DNA of 64,000 nucleotides, taken from Ruminococcus sp. AF31-8BH (GTDB lineage Bacteria; Bacillota; Clostridia; Lachnospirales; Lachnospiraceae). Of this stretch, positions 42,730 to 52,357 are shown piece after piece; position 1 is the first letter of the stretch, and each line of letters starts with the position of its first letter. Position numbers and translations under genes: made by a program. The notes under the pieces were generated by a model. That model was not told the DNA's origin and ran no database searches. It was given only the letters and a program-made list of their open reading frames with translations. The stretch lies in NCBI RefSeq assembly GCF_003460605.1, contig NZ_QTVN01000001.1, forward strand, positions 372,001-436,000, given 5' to 3'.

Positions 42730-45700
42730 ATGAAAAAAAAGTTAAAAAAATGCCGCAAATTTGCTTCTTCTGTAGTAGCTACAACCATGGTTATGTCAAC
42801 TATCAATGCACCTCTTGCAATCTATGCATCAGACAATTCTGCACAGGAATCTGCTGAAAAGATTGAATTTAAAACAGCTGGTGAGGACTCCATCTACAAA
42901 GGACTTCCACTGTTTGATGGTATCCCGGCCCACCTGGATGCATATCTGGATGTGCTGATGGATTACATCGGAACTGAAGGAATGGTTCGCTACGCCCTTG
43001 GCTACCGTGGCGATTACCAGCTGCGCTTTGGCGAACATGCCGGAAATATCATTCCAGGTTCAGAACTATTCGGCGATCATGTGCAAGGTGTTTCTACAGA
43101 TTTCCCGGCAATCATTGCACTCGGTCAGACCTGGAACAAGGAACTTGTTAAAAAAGTAGGTAAAGTAATTGGAACTGAAAACCTGAACACCTGTGATTTT
43201 CTGGATACCATCAGTAACTTTAATGCGGTCACCTGTACTGCAATGCAGGATCTTCGTGTAAATCCGTTAAGCGGACGCTACGATGAAGGTTTTGGTGAAG
43301 ACGGAACCCTCGTTTCGGAAATGGTTGATGCAATGGCGACAGGTGCTTCCGGAATTGAAGAGGAAGAAAATGAGGATGGCTTCTGGACAAAATGTATTGT
43401 AACCACAAAGCATTACACCGACTATGCCGGACAACAGTTCAGACGTTCTGCCAACATTGCAAACAGTCTGAGAAGTGTTATGGAACAGCAGGCAAAAAAT
43501 ATCAAAAAAGGTATTTCTGACGGTTCCGTCAGCGGTTTTATGACAAGCTACGGACGTACTGCCGGTATTCCTAACAGCCTTTCTCCACTGGTACAGTGGA
43601 TTCAGAGTTTTGCCCCTTGGGGTGAGGACGGTGGAAATTATGTAGTAACTGACTACTCCTCTGACTGGCAGCTTTACTCTGAAAACAGCATGGGAAATGG
43701 ATATGACAATTCCTATGTTCCAACTTACTCTGATGCCCTTTCCCTTATGCTTATGGCGCGCACCGGACAGGGCGCAGCCAACGACCAGTCCACTCTGAAA
43801 GAGCCAAACACAGAAAATCAGGACGCAGTTATGGCAGAGCTGGAAAACGGCACCTCCGGTCTTTCTCTTGGCGATATTAAAAAAACAGCCCGGGCACAGG
43901 TGATTCCGCTGATTCGAAATGGCATATTTAACGAACGCGACGAAAACGGTTATCCTGTCAACTATCCATTCATTTCAGAATCTATGGGCGCAAGTGACAC
44001 CGCATATGACTACACAAATAATGAGCACCAGGCAGTTGCACTTCAGGCTGCTCAGGAAAGTATTGTCCTTCTGAAAAATGACAACAATATTCTTCCACTT
44101 GCCAAGGACGCAAATGTTGCAGTTGCCGGACCGATATCGGATGCACGTTTCAAAACCACTTATGCGGTTGGACGGACCCCAGATCTGGAAAATGCAGGTC
44201 TTTCAATCGGCCGCGGTATGATGGCCGTTGCAGGAGAAGATACTATTACAATGACTTCCGACGGCAATATTATTGTGCTGAAAGCTTCCCAGAATGGAAA
44301 ATATGTGGTGGCTGACAAAAACGGAATACTTACCGCTTCTGCGGACACTGCCGATGAGGCATCCAAATTCGAGGCATATTCCTGGGGACAGGGCAACGGC
44401 TACAGCTATAAATGTGTAGATAACAATTCTAATAACGGACTATGGCTGAAATTCTCTGAAGACAGAGACGGAAATATTGAATTTGGAGTAGTGGGAACAG
44501 AAGAACTGAACGTTGCTGACACCGGACTTTCTGCAACTTCTTACACTGCAACTCTTCCATCTAGAATCAGCATTGCCACAAATGATGACGGTTCTTCAAA
44601 TATTCTTCTCAACTGCTACAGTGAATCCTTCTTCGGCGCAGAGAGCACTTATTATAAAAACACCCGTCTTCTCACAACTGCAGAAGATGGCACTGTAGGA
44701 TATACTGACCAAATCGTGGACAAAGACGGCCAGACCACCCTTGCAGCCGAAACACAAAACCAGTTTACCGTAGAAACCGTTCAGGAAACAGGAAGTGTAA
44801 CGGTAAATGCAGGTGCTGACTATGCAGTAGTTGTCGTAGGTGCTCCTACCCGTCATAGTGCTGGCGAGGGAAGCGATCGAAGTGATCTTTACCTTGGAAA
44901 AGACCAGTACGAACTGATTGACAATATTTCTGCTGCTTATCCTGGCAAAACAATTGTTGTGATCAACAGCGTTTTCCCTGTAATTGCAGAAGAAATTCAA
45001 AATAATGAAAATGTTGCAGCAATTGTATACGCTCCATATGCCGGACAATATGACGGATATGCAACTGGACAGGTTCTTTATGGTGATGTAACTCCTACTG
45101 GAAAACTGACCTCCACCTGGTACGCAGATATGTCTGCATTCCCACTTCTGGATGATTACAGCATTCCAGACGGAACCAACAACACTACTGATCTGAACGG
45201 CATTGCCCCAAGATATACAGTTGATATTACCCAGGCAGACGCAGCAGCGACCGGACTTACTTACCAGTATACAAACGCACCTGTTACTTATGATTTTGGT
45301 TATGGACTGAGCTATACTACTTATGAATACGGCGAACTGAGCATCGGAGAACAAGACACTGACGGCAATTTTACAGCTACCGTTTCCGTAACAAATACGG
45401 GTGACAAGGCTGGGGCAGAGATCGTTGAGCTTTACGCTTCCAATCCGGATTCTACCTATGAAAATTATGCTCCTAAGAAACGTCTGGTTGCTTTTGAAAA
45501 AATTGAGCTTGATACCGGAGAGACAAAGGAAGTGACCTTAAAGGTTTCTGGTGAAGATATGGCACTGTGGAACAGCAACACCGATGAATATGAAATTGAA
45601 GCTGGAACTTATACTTTCGAAGCAGGTGCTTCCAGCCAGGATGTAAAAGCAACTGCACAGGCTGAAATCACAGGATCTGATTTTGATGGTCTTGATATCA

Positions 45701-46158
45701 GTGAACCAGTTTGCGTATATGACAAGAGCTTTGCTGCTTCTAATCTGACCTATAACGAGTATTCCAAAGCTCACACCGCTGAAAACCTGAAAAATGATGT
45801 GCTGGTTGGCGGATATTCAACTGTTATGGCAAGAAACGAAGGCGCATGGACAGCCTTGAATGGCGTAATTCTAGACGGCATTACCAAACTGACTGCTTCT
45901 GTTGCTTACGATGGCGAAGGCGAAACCGGAATCGAAGTTCACCTGGATTCTCCAGATGGCGAAAAGGTTGCAGAATTTAACTTTGGTGCGACTGATGTGA
46001 ATACTTATACGGTGGATGCAGTTGAAGATTATGAAGTGCATGAGCTTGGTTATACAAATGTGGAAGCTGAGCTGACTTCCGAAGTTTCCGGAACACATGA
46101 TGTTTATCTGGTATTTAAGAATGCAGATACACAGATTTACACGGTTCAGGGAAATTAA
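42730..46158 (+). CDS. Secreted multidomain GH3-family glycoside hydrolase
   Basis: A 1142-residue exported enzyme (signal peptide about 1-34, ending IYASD). The GH3 N-terminal barrel (about 55-370) has VTTKHYTDYAGQQFRRSANI and the expected nucleophile Asp in YVVTDYSSDW. Next come a helical part with IVLLKNDNNILPLAKDANVA and an inserted beta-trefoil-like segment (about 505-640: IIVLKASQNGKYVVADKNG). The GH3 C-terminal domain has VVVGAPTRHSAGEGSDRSDL, then a fibronectin-like domain (about 870-965) and a C-terminal CBM6-like beta sandwich (about 985-1142). GH3 enzymes release glucose, xylose, arabinose or GlcNAc from non-reducing ends; the specificity is not clear here. It has no sorting signal, so it is likely free or held by its carbohydrate-binding domain. 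Confidence 0.85.
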   Translation: MKKKLKKCRKFASSVVATTMVMSTINAPLAIYASDNSAQESAEKIEFKTAGEDSIYKGLPLFDGIPAHLDAYLDVLMDYIGTEGMVRYALGYRGDYQLRFGEHAGNIIPGSELFGDHVQGVSTDFPAIIALGQTWNKELVKKVGKVIGTENLNTCDFLDTISNFNAVTCTAMQDLRVNPLSGRYDEGFGEDGTLVSEMVDAMATGASGIEEEENEDGFWTKCIVTTKHYTDYAGQQFRRSANIANSLRSVMEQQAKNIKKGISDGSVSGFMTSYGRTAGIPNSLSPLVQWIQSFAPWGEDGGNYVVTDYSSDWQLYSENSMGNGYDNSYVPTYSDALSLMLMARTGQGAANDQSTLKEPNTENQDAVMAELENGTSGLSLGDIKKTARAQVIPLIRNGIFNERDENGYPVNYPFISESMGASDTAYDYTNNEHQAVALQAAQESIVLLKNDNNILPLAKDANVAVAGPISDARFKTTYAVGRTPDLENAGLSIGRGMMAVAGEDTITMTSDGNIIVLKASQNGKYVVADKNGILTASADTADEASKFEAYSWGQGNGYSYKCVDNNSNNGLWLKFSEDRDGNIEFGVVGTEELNVADTGLSATSYTATLPSRISIATNDDGSSNILLNCYSESFFGAESTYYKNTRLLTTAEDGTVGYTDQIVDKDGQTTLAAETQNQFTVETVQETGSVTVNAGADYAVVVVGAPTRHSAGEGSDRSDLYLGKDQYELIDNISAAYPGKTIVVINSVFPVIAEEIQNNENVAAIVYAPYAGQYDGYATGQVLYGDVTPTGKLTSTWYADMSAFPLLDDYSIPDGTNNTTDLNGIAPRYTVDITQADAAATGLTYQYTNAPVTYDFGYGLSYTTYEYGELSIGEQDTDGNFTATVSVTNTGDKAGAEIVELYASNPDSTYENYAPKKRLVAFEKIELDTGETKEVTLKVSGEDMALWNSNTDEYEIEAGTYTFEAGASSQDVKATAQAEITGSDFDGLDISEPVCVYDKSFAASNLTYNEYSKAHTAENLKNDVLVGGYSTVMARNEGAWTALNGVILDGITKLTASVAYDGEGETGIEVHLDSPDGEKVAEFNFGATDVNTYTVDAVEDYEVHELGYTNVEAELTSEVSGTHDVYLVFKNADTQIYTVQGN

Positions 46159-46174
46159 AATAAATGTCTAAAAA

Positions 46175-46214
46175 AGCCTTGCTGCAAAAGCTATAATGCT
46201 TCTGCGGCAAGGCT
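46175..46214. terminator. Hairpin after the GH3 gene
   Basis: AGCCTTGC (46175-46182) and GCAAGGCT (46207-46214), extended by GCA/TGC. The T-run lies on the minus strand, so it best terminates the AlbA_2 relic, but it may also stop the GH3 transcript. Confidence 0.65.
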
Positions 46215-46235
46215 CTCCCCGGTGTAAAGACATGC

Positions 46236-46416
46236 TTATCTTATAATATATTTCGTACCTCTGCCTCTGCCCTCAACCATTATAATGCCTTTTTGCCCCA
46301 TACTCGTCAACGCCAAAAAATATCATACCGCCATCGTAATTTGAAAAGGCGCTAACAGTTTTCAAAAAAGTGTTTGTAACATTTTCTTTAAACTCTATTG
46401 TTCGTGTTTCCTTCAT
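46236..46416 (-). pseudogene. AlbA_2/Schlafen-type DNA-binding protein reduced to its two ends
   Basis: From ATG 46416 (good AAAAGGAG site) the frame reads MKETRTIEFKENVTNTFLKT then VSAFSNYDGGMIFFGVDEYG, the N-terminus of AlbA_2-domain regulators. About ten codons later another frame gives VEGRGRGTKYIIR and a stop, the typical last residues (GRGRGTKY.L) of the same family. Roughly 350 middle residues are missing, so this is an internal-deletion relic. Confidence 0.75.
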
Positions 46417-46472
46417 ACGATTCAGCTCCTTTTCAATTATATTTCTATTATTATATGCAAAAACGCGCAAAA

Positions 46473-46500
46473 AAACAATCGTATTTTTTTACGATTGTTT
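46473..46500. terminator. Short symmetrical terminator
   Basis: AAACAATCGTA (46473-46483) pairs with TACGATTGTTT (46490-46500) with T-runs at both sides. The 46501-46689 gap beyond it shows no gene. Confidence 0.65.
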
Positions 46501-46689
46501 TTTTGATTGATTTCAATTATTGTTTGTGCTCCTCCTGATAAACTACGAAGCAATTGTTCTGCTATGAGCAAGTAGCGAAGCGGACCTGGAATATCCGCTT
46601 GACTTACTTTATCACGGCAGATTATTTCCCGCAGCCAGGGGCTTCACTTGACATCCTTCCATATGTTACTATAAAATTTTCACCACCGC

Positions 46690-48657
46690 TTATTTCTCCA
46701 GCATATAATCCTTAATCACATCATGGTCTCTCAGTACCTTCTCGACTAAGGTGCCCTTAATTGCTTTCAGCAGAGGTTTCTTTACCAGATTCAGCGGTCC
46801 AGGAAGTTCAATTTCAAGTGGTGATCTGCCATCCATCAGTTTAACACTGGCATCAAGAAGTTCACGTACATCGTAAACACTGCCCCAAACTTCCGGAACA
46901 CCACGGTCAACACCCATAAGTCCGTATACAGCCTCCATAGCAGTACGTACAGAATACTCAGTTGTGAAAATAGTGTCTCTTGGAGTCTCAGCGAACTGTC
47001 CAAGGAATGCGAAGTTCACACAGCCATCCGGGATAACGTCCGGTCTGTCGCCTTTTGCTCTTGGCATGAAGAATGCTGTGATATATGGCATCATGGTCGG
47101 TACGCAAACCGCGCTGTTCTCAGCCAGATCCTCAATCTGATTGGTCGGCACACCCATGTGATACAGCCACTCTTCTGTAATCTCTTTACCGGTGCACTCC
47201 TTCATCGGTTTCTTTACATAGTCGCCAGGTACATCTGTGAAAAGACCATATACCCAAACGCAGACTTTATCTTTATCCTGATCCTTGAACTGACCCTGAC
47301 GGTTGATAGTCCAGCTTAACAGCCAGCTGGAATCCTGGCAGCTTACAATTCCGCCGGTAACAACATTTCCGCTCTTTGGATCTCTCTTACAAATATCTGT
47401 AATATAAGGAATGATCTTGTCATCCAGTGTAGTAACAGTTGCAGACTCCCAGTTTGTCTTTGCAATGTCAGAGCAGAATTTCTCCGGATGTCCAAAGGAC
47501 GGATCCTGTTTTGCAATATTTTTCCAAAGGCTCCAGCAACCGCTTGTACGAACCTCAGCATCTCCGTTTGGAGCATGGTTCTGGTCACCGTAGATAGTTC
47601 CCTCTGTACAGCTTCCGTTGGTAACAAATACATAGTCATTTTCAGTAAGAAGGATTCCCTTCTCAACACCTTTTACTTTGCACTCAATGGCTGTTGCCAC
47701 TTTCTTTCCATCGTGGATATCGAAAAGTACATTGGTAACCTCTGTGTTGAACTGGAAATCAACACCTGCTGCCTCCAGATATTTCTGCATTGGAAGAATC
47801 AGAGATTCATACTGATTGTATTTAGTGAATTTCAGAGCACTGAAATCCGGAAGTCCGCCAATGTGGTGAATGAATCTCTGGATATAAAGCTTCATCTCAA
47901 GTGCGCTGTGCCAGTTCTCGAATGCGAACATGGTTCTCCAGTATAACCAGAATGTAGAATTCAGTACCTCATCATCGAATACATCTTCGATGGTCTTGTC
48001 ATAAAGATCCTCATCCTTTGTAAAGAACAGCTTCATGATCTCCATGCAGCCCTTCTGGCTCAGGTTGAATTTGCCGTCTGTATGAGCATCTTTTCCCTGA
48101 TTTACAGTTGCACGGCAAAGAGAGTAGTTCGGATCATGCTTGTTCAGCCAGTAATACTCATCCAGTACAGATGCGCCTGGTTTCTCCAGAGACGGAATGC
48201 TGTGGAACAGATCCCAGAGGCACTCGAAATGGTTCTCCATCTCACGTCCGCCTCTCATTACGTAGCCTCTCATTGGATCGAAGATACCGTCACATGCACC
48301 GCCTGCAATGTCCATTGCCTCCAGAATATGAATGTGGTCTCCCGGCATCTGTGCGTCTCTTACCAGGAAACAAGCTGCTGCCAGGGAAGCAAGTCCGCTT
48401 CCTACCAGATATGCATGCTTGTCATCTACGCCTTCCGGTTTCTCCGGGCGGGCAAATGCTTCGTAATTACCGTTTGTATAATAAATGCCCTTGCTGTTTT
48501 TCTCGTTTTTGCCGCGCTCTGTATTGCGGTAATTCGGGTCTACGTGTGCTTCTGTGATCTGTTTCTCCTCACGGCTCTTATTTGCCAGAACTGCTACTCC
48601 TGCACCAGCTGCGGCAAGTGCTGCCATACCTAATACGGAATGTTTCTTCTTTGACAT
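46690..48657 (-). CDS. ohyA: Oleate hydratase with N-terminal membrane segment
   Basis: A 655-residue FAD enzyme that adds water to the cis-9 double bond of unsaturated fatty acids, making 10-hydroxystearate and related products; in gut bacteria this detoxifies dietary oleate and linoleate. The dinucleotide-binding motif is HAYLVGSGLASLAAACFLV near residue 85; GGREMENHFECLWDLFHSIP and GGACDGIFDPMRGYVMRGGR are family marks with the catalytic Glu. The C-terminal region has FLGQFAETPRDTIFTTEYS. Before the family core (about residue 60) is an unusual hydrophobic segment, LGMAALAAAGAGVAVLANKS, that may anchor it. The start at 48657 has AGGTGG upstream. A TetR gene lies upstream on the same strand. 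Confidence 0.95.
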   Translation of the reverse strand: MSKKKHSVLGMAALAAAGAGVAVLANKSREEKQITEAHVDPNYRNTERGKNEKNSKGIYYTNGNYEAFARPEKPEGVDDKHAYLVGSGLASLAAACFLVRDAQMPGDHIHILEAMDIAGGACDGIFDPMRGYVMRGGREMENHFECLWDLFHSIPSLEKPGASVLDEYYWLNKHDPNYSLCRATVNQGKDAHTDGKFNLSQKGCMEIMKLFFTKDEDLYDKTIEDVFDDEVLNSTFWLYWRTMFAFENWHSALEMKLYIQRFIHHIGGLPDFSALKFTKYNQYESLILPMQKYLEAAGVDFQFNTEVTNVLFDIHDGKKVATAIECKVKGVEKGILLTENDYVFVTNGSCTEGTIYGDQNHAPNGDAEVRTSGCWSLWKNIAKQDPSFGHPEKFCSDIAKTNWESATVTTLDDKIIPYITDICKRDPKSGNVVTGGIVSCQDSSWLLSWTINRQGQFKDQDKDKVCVWVYGLFTDVPGDYVKKPMKECTGKEITEEWLYHMGVPTNQIEDLAENSAVCVPTMMPYITAFFMPRAKGDRPDVIPDGCVNFAFLGQFAETPRDTIFTTEYSVRTAMEAVYGLMGVDRGVPEVWGSVYDVRELLDASVKLMDGRSPLEIELPGPLNLVKKPLLKAIKGTLVEKVLRDHDVIKDYMLEK

Positions 48658-48767
48658 AAAAATTACCACCTTTCATTCAGACTATTTATAATTTTCTATT
48701 TCTTAGTATTTCCTGTTTCTGAGTGTATTCTACGTCGAAAATAAATTTTCCTCAATTTACAAAACAA

Positions 48768-48801
48768 GGCAGATGACAAAAAACTTATCATCCGCCTGAT
48801 T
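48768..48801 (-). terminator. Hairpin between the TetR and oleate hydratase genes
   Basis: On the minus strand GGCGGATGA pairs with TCATCTGCC, with one mismatch, around ATAAGTTTTTTG. TTGTTTTGTAAA follows. It probably ends the TetR transcript, so the hydratase should have its own promoter in 48660-48765. Confidence 0.55.
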
Positions 48802-48813
48802 TTGTAAAGTATG

Positions 48814-49374
48814 TTATTTATTTTTCTCCATATTCCGCAAAGAATTCCCCACATTTCCGTGCATCGTCACAGTAATCAAACCTGCCATTTCTTCCGGGGA
48901 TTCTTTCATTCCACGTTTGATCCAGTCCAGCATGACACCTACGAAGCTGTATTTATAGAAGTTTGCAATAAATTTCTTCTGCTCTTCTGTGACCATAAGA
49001 TTCTCACTCTGTTCTTCTACTACGCCCTCGATCAATTCATAGGTAAGGGCATACAGATAATTCTCCACCCTCTCTCTGCTGACGGACCTGTATACATTTA
49101 AAATAAACGGCTTATTTTCCAGCACTGCCTCAAAAATCTGAAGAAGCCCCTCCTGCCAGGTGTCATAGGTCTTTTTCCCCTGCAAAGCCCGGGAGGCGTC
49201 CTCGATGCATGCCCACTCTACCAGATCATAAATATCCTTAAAGTGATAATAAAACGCCATCCGGCTAATGCCGCAATCTGTTGTCAGGTCACTGATGGTA
49301 ATCTTATCCAGCGGCTTCTGCAGCAGAAATTTCTTCAAAGATTCTTCCAGTGCATTCTTTGTAATATTGTTCAT
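48814..49374 (-). CDS. TetR/AcrR-family transcriptional regulator
   Basis: A 186-residue TetR-type protein. The N-terminal helix-turn-helix has PLDKITISDLTTDCGISRMA followed by FYYHFKDIYDLVEW. The remainder is an alpha-helical ligand-binding and dimer region (VENYLYALTYELIEGVVEEQ, MLDWIKRGMKESPEEMAGLI) like the TetR_C_8 group. It is encoded immediately upstream of the oleate hydratase gene on the same strand with a hairpin between, so it probably senses fatty acids or a related signal and controls the hydratase. That link is inferred from position. Confidence 0.85.
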   Translation of the reverse strand: MNNITKNALEESLKKFLLQKPLDKITISDLTTDCGISRMAFYYHFKDIYDLVEWACIEDASRALQGKKTYDTWQEGLLQIFEAVLENKPFILNVYRSVSRERVENYLYALTYELIEGVVEEQSENLMVTEEQKKFIANFYKYSFVGVMLDWIKRGMKESPEEMAGLITVTMHGNVGNSLRNMEKNK

Positions 49375-49619
49375 TCAGATATGCTCCTCCTGATTATTCT
49401 GTAATCATTCCTTTCAGTTGCATATCCCTATCTTACCATAAATAATCTGCTTCCCGGTAAACTCTTCAAAGAATTTAGAAAAGTTTAAGAATCATGCAAA
49501 CCAATCTCCTTCTTTACAGTAAAACTGCACCATGCTACAATAACCCCAAACCCAGCCAAAAAATTCAGCTGTTCAGCGCACCTATGCGCCGCAGCTATCA
49601 TAAAAGGAGCACAATCACT

Positions 49620-50171
49620 ATGGAATTAACCCTTGAAACCGGACGTCCTTCCGATACCACCGGAAGGCTTGAAAAAGAAATACGCGTATATGATTTTCTG
49701 GATTCCCTGAATATACCGTATCAGAGAGTCGACCACGAAGCTCTCATGACCATCGAAGCCTGCAAAGATGTAGACAAAATCCTGGACGCTGTCATCTGCA
49801 AGAACCTGTTCCTCTGCAATCGCCAGGAGACCAACTTCTACCTTCTCCTTCTTCCCGGAGACAAAAAATTCAAAACCAAGGAAGTTTCCTCTCAGCTTGG
49901 CGTAGCCAGACTTTCCTTTGGAAATGAGACTTATATGGAAAAATACCTGGACATCACCCCTGGCTCTGTAAGCGTCCTCGGTCTGATGAATGACAAGGAG
50001 CATCACGTTCAGCTGCTTATTGACGAGGATCTCCTGAAAGAGCCTTATATCGGCTGCCATCCCTGCATCAACACCTCCAGCCTGAAAATTGACATGAAAG
50101 ATATGATGGAAAAAATTATCCCGGCAATGGAGCACGAACCGATCTTTGTGAAGCTGGGACAGGAAGAATAA
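49620..50171 (+). CDS. YbaK/ProX-type prolyl-tRNA editing protein
   Basis: A 183-residue protein related to the editing domain of prolyl-tRNA synthetase. It hydrolyses mischarged Ala- or Cys-tRNAPro in trans. Typical parts are YDFLDSLNIPYQRVDHEALM, the catalytic-region Lys in DAVICKNLFLCNRQETNFYL, KFKTKEVSSQLGVARLSFGN, GSVSVLGLMNDKEHHVQLLI and the C-terminal IGCHPCINTSSLKI. The start at 49620 has AAAAGGAG upstream; an upstream in-frame ATG at 49494 belongs to noncoding sequence. It stands alone and is followed by a very strong bidirectional terminator. Confidence 0.9.
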   Translation: MELTLETGRPSDTTGRLEKEIRVYDFLDSLNIPYQRVDHEALMTIEACKDVDKILDAVICKNLFLCNRQETNFYLLLLPGDKKFKTKEVSSQLGVARLSFGNETYMEKYLDITPGSVSVLGLMNDKEHHVQLLIDEDLLKEPYIGCHPCINTSSLKIDMKDMMEKIIPAMEHEPIFVKLGQEE

Positions 50172-50184
50172 TTTTTTTCCCAAT

Positions 50185-50241
50185 AAAAGAACTGCTGGAC
50201 ATCCATGGAAATTAAATTCCGGGATGTCCAGCAGTTCTTTT
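50185..50241. terminator. Bidirectional terminator with 20-bp perfect stem
   Basis: AAAAGAACTGCTGGACATCC (50185-50204) and its exact reverse complement (50222-50241) enclose a 17-base loop. It lies between the convergent ProX-type and sugar permease genes. Confidence 0.9.
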
Positions 50242-50276
50242 ATTTTCCATGCAGCCTCATGCCGCACTTCTAATCC

Positions 50277-51296
50277 TTATTTACTCTTTCTCTCCTTCAC
50301 CAGTGCAAACACACTCTGAAGCACAATAAAGAAGCAAAGCAGAATCGCTGTTACAATGTTTGACCAGGAGCTGATCAGCTTACCATTGGTCTTAACTAAT
50401 GTAGAAATAGTACCGTTGATCAATACTCCGAACAGAGATCCAAGCACATTTCCCACACCACCGGTAAGAAGGGTACCGCCGATAACTGCGGAGGAAATGG
50501 CATCCATTTCCAGTCCGGTTGCCTGTGTGGTTGTACCAGCCATTGTGTTCAGACAGTAGCAGATACCTCCGATAGAAGTCAGGAAGCTGGAAAGTATGTA
50601 AGCTTTCATCTGTGTTTTCTTAACATCAAGTCCCATCAAAGTTGCTGACTGCTGGTTTCCGCCCACTGCGTAAATACTGCGTCCGAAACGTGTATATTTC
50701 AGCATCAGATAAATAGCGAGTACTACGATCAGCGCCACAACCACTGTTACACGAAGATAGGGATACTGCATAATGCCTTTCTTGTTCAGATATCCTCCAA
50801 ATGGAAGAGAAATCTTGAAGCTGGAAAGTGTAGTAAAGATCTTGTCAGAAACAATACTAACCTGCTCTTTACAGATCACAGCTGTCATGCCTCGTGCAAA
50901 GAACATACCTGCCATGGTTACGATAAACGGCTGAATCTCCAGATAGGAAATACAGAAGCCCTGAACAATACCAAACACAATACCGATTGCAAGGATCAGA
51001 AGCATCAGCACCGGGCTGGACCAGCCCCACTGCTCAATTCCAACTGCAAGGATCATACAGTCCATGGCAACCAGGGAACCTACGGAAATATCGATTCCTC
51101 CAGTCAGCATAACACATGTCATACCTGCTGTAATACAGATCAGACCTGCATTGTTGATCAGGATATTCAGGAATGTCTGGAAGCGGGTAAAACCTTTGTC
51201 CGCATATACGATACATCCTGCAGCATACATTACAAAGAACAATACAATGGTAATCAGCAGCAACAGGTTATTGCTGTTTATCTTTTTCTTTTTCAT
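50277..51296 (-). CDS. yjfF: Sugar ABC transporter permease (YjfF type)
   Basis: A 339-residue permease of the ribose/galactofuranose CUT2 class with about ten membrane helices. Family parts are GGIDISVGSLVAMDCMILAV, QPFIVTMAGMFFARGMTAVI, YAVGGNQQSATLMGLDVKKT and ISSAVIGGTLLTGGVGNVLG. Gene order (binding protein, ATPase, two permeases) and sequence follow the E. coli ytfQ-ytfR-ytfT-yjfF galactofuranose operon, so it forms a heterodimeric channel with the preceding permease. It overlaps that gene by 4 bp. The actual sugar may differ from galactofuranose. Confidence 0.88.
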   Translation of the reverse strand: MKKKKINSNNLLLLITIVLFFVMYAAGCIVYADKGFTRFQTFLNILINNAGLICITAGMTCVMLTGGIDISVGSLVAMDCMILAVGIEQWGWSSPVLMLLILAIGIVFGIVQGFCISYLEIQPFIVTMAGMFFARGMTAVICKEQVSIVSDKIFTTLSSFKISLPFGGYLNKKGIMQYPYLRVTVVVALIVVLAIYLMLKYTRFGRSIYAVGGNQQSATLMGLDVKKTQMKAYILSSFLTSIGGICYCLNTMAGTTTQATGLEMDAISSAVIGGTLLTGGVGNVLGSLFGVLINGTISTLVKTNGKLISSWSNIVTAILLCFFIVLQSVFALVKERKSK

Positions 51297-52357
51297 GCCC
51301 GAGCTGCCTCCTTTCCGGATTTCTTTGTCAGCTTTTTAAAGAATGCTTTGGCTGGCTCAGCCTGAATAACTACGATGATAATAACAACGATTGCCTTAAA
51401 TACCGGCGCCTGTGCAGAGGAAACACCAAGTGCATACAGGGTTGTGGTAATCGCCTGAATGGTGTAAGCTCCGATAATGGAACCTGCCAGGGAAAATTTA
51501 CCGCCGCCAAGGCTGTTTCCGCCAAGTGCTACGGAAAGGATAGCATCCAGCTCCATGTTCAGACCGATGTTATTGGTATCAGCGGAATAAATTCTGGAGG
51601 TTGCAACCATACCTGCAAGGCCTGCACAAAGACCGCAGATCGCATAGCACATCAGGATGATCTTTGAGGAATTAAAGCCTGCGATACGGGAAGCTTTTTT
51701 GTTAATACCAACACTCTGGATATAAGTTCCAAGTGCAGTGTACCGAAGTACAATAGATGCAATTGCCACACAAACTGCAGCAACAATAATCGGTGTGGGG
51801 ATAATTCCGCAGTAACCGCCGAGCTTCTGGAAAGATGGTACACGTACATAAACGATCTGGCTGTTGCAAAGAAGAAGTCCTACCGCACGGCCTGCCGACC
51901 ATAGGATCAGTGTGGCAACCATAGGCTGGATATTCATATACGCAACCAGGAAGCCGTTGAACATACCGCAGATCAAAGTTACCAGAAGACCTGCCCCGAT
52001 ACCAACCAGCAGCGGATGTGCATACTGCTGAACATTTACATTTCCATATCCTGCAAGGATCATACAGCAGACACCTGCGTAAAGACTCATAACAGAACCA
52101 ACGGAAATATCAGTACCGCCGGAAGCTGATACAACCAAAGTCATACCGATTGCCAGAATTGCAATTTCACTTCCACGGTTCAGGATGTCAATGAGACGTC
52201 CGTAAAGCACACCGTTTTTAATGGAAATCATAAAGAATCCAAGGGGTGCACTGCCTGTTGCAATATCATATACTACGTTGATCAGCATAACCAGGATCAT
52301 ACTGAAAATCGGAAGGAACAGGCGTTTCTGCGTTAATTTTTTTATGCTGCTCATCAC
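51293..52357 (-). CDS. ytfT: Sugar ABC transporter permease (YtfT type)
   Basis: A 354-residue CUT2-class permease, partner of the next one. It has about ten membrane helices, SGGTDISVGSVMSLYAGVCC, QPMVATLILWSAGRAVGLLL, YIQSVGINKKASRIAGFNSS and ILSVALGGNSLGGGKFSLAG. The SxGGxDxSVGS loop couples to the ATPase. The gene overlaps both the ATPase gene and the second permease gene by 4 bp, so the three are made together. Confidence 0.88.
   Translation of the reverse strand: MMSSIKKLTQKRLFLPIFSMILVMLINVVYDIATGSAPLGFFMISIKNGVLYGRLIDILNRGSEIAILAIGMTLVVSASGGTDISVGSVMSLYAGVCCMILAGYGNVNVQQYAHPLLVGIGAGLLVTLICGMFNGFLVAYMNIQPMVATLILWSAGRAVGLLLCNSQIVYVRVPSFQKLGGYCGIIPTPIIVAAVCVAIASIVLRYTALGTYIQSVGINKKASRIAGFNSSKIILMCYAICGLCAGLAGMVATSRIYSADTNNIGLNMELDAILSVALGGNSLGGGKFSLAGSIIGAYTIQAITTTLYALGVSSAQAPVFKAIVVIIIVVIQAEPAKAFFKKLTKKSGKEAARA

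Noticed and set aside
49494..49619. N-terminal extension of the ProX-type protein from ATG 49494
   Set aside because: The extra 42 residues do not resemble the family. A strong AAAAGGAG site marks ATG 49620 as the start.
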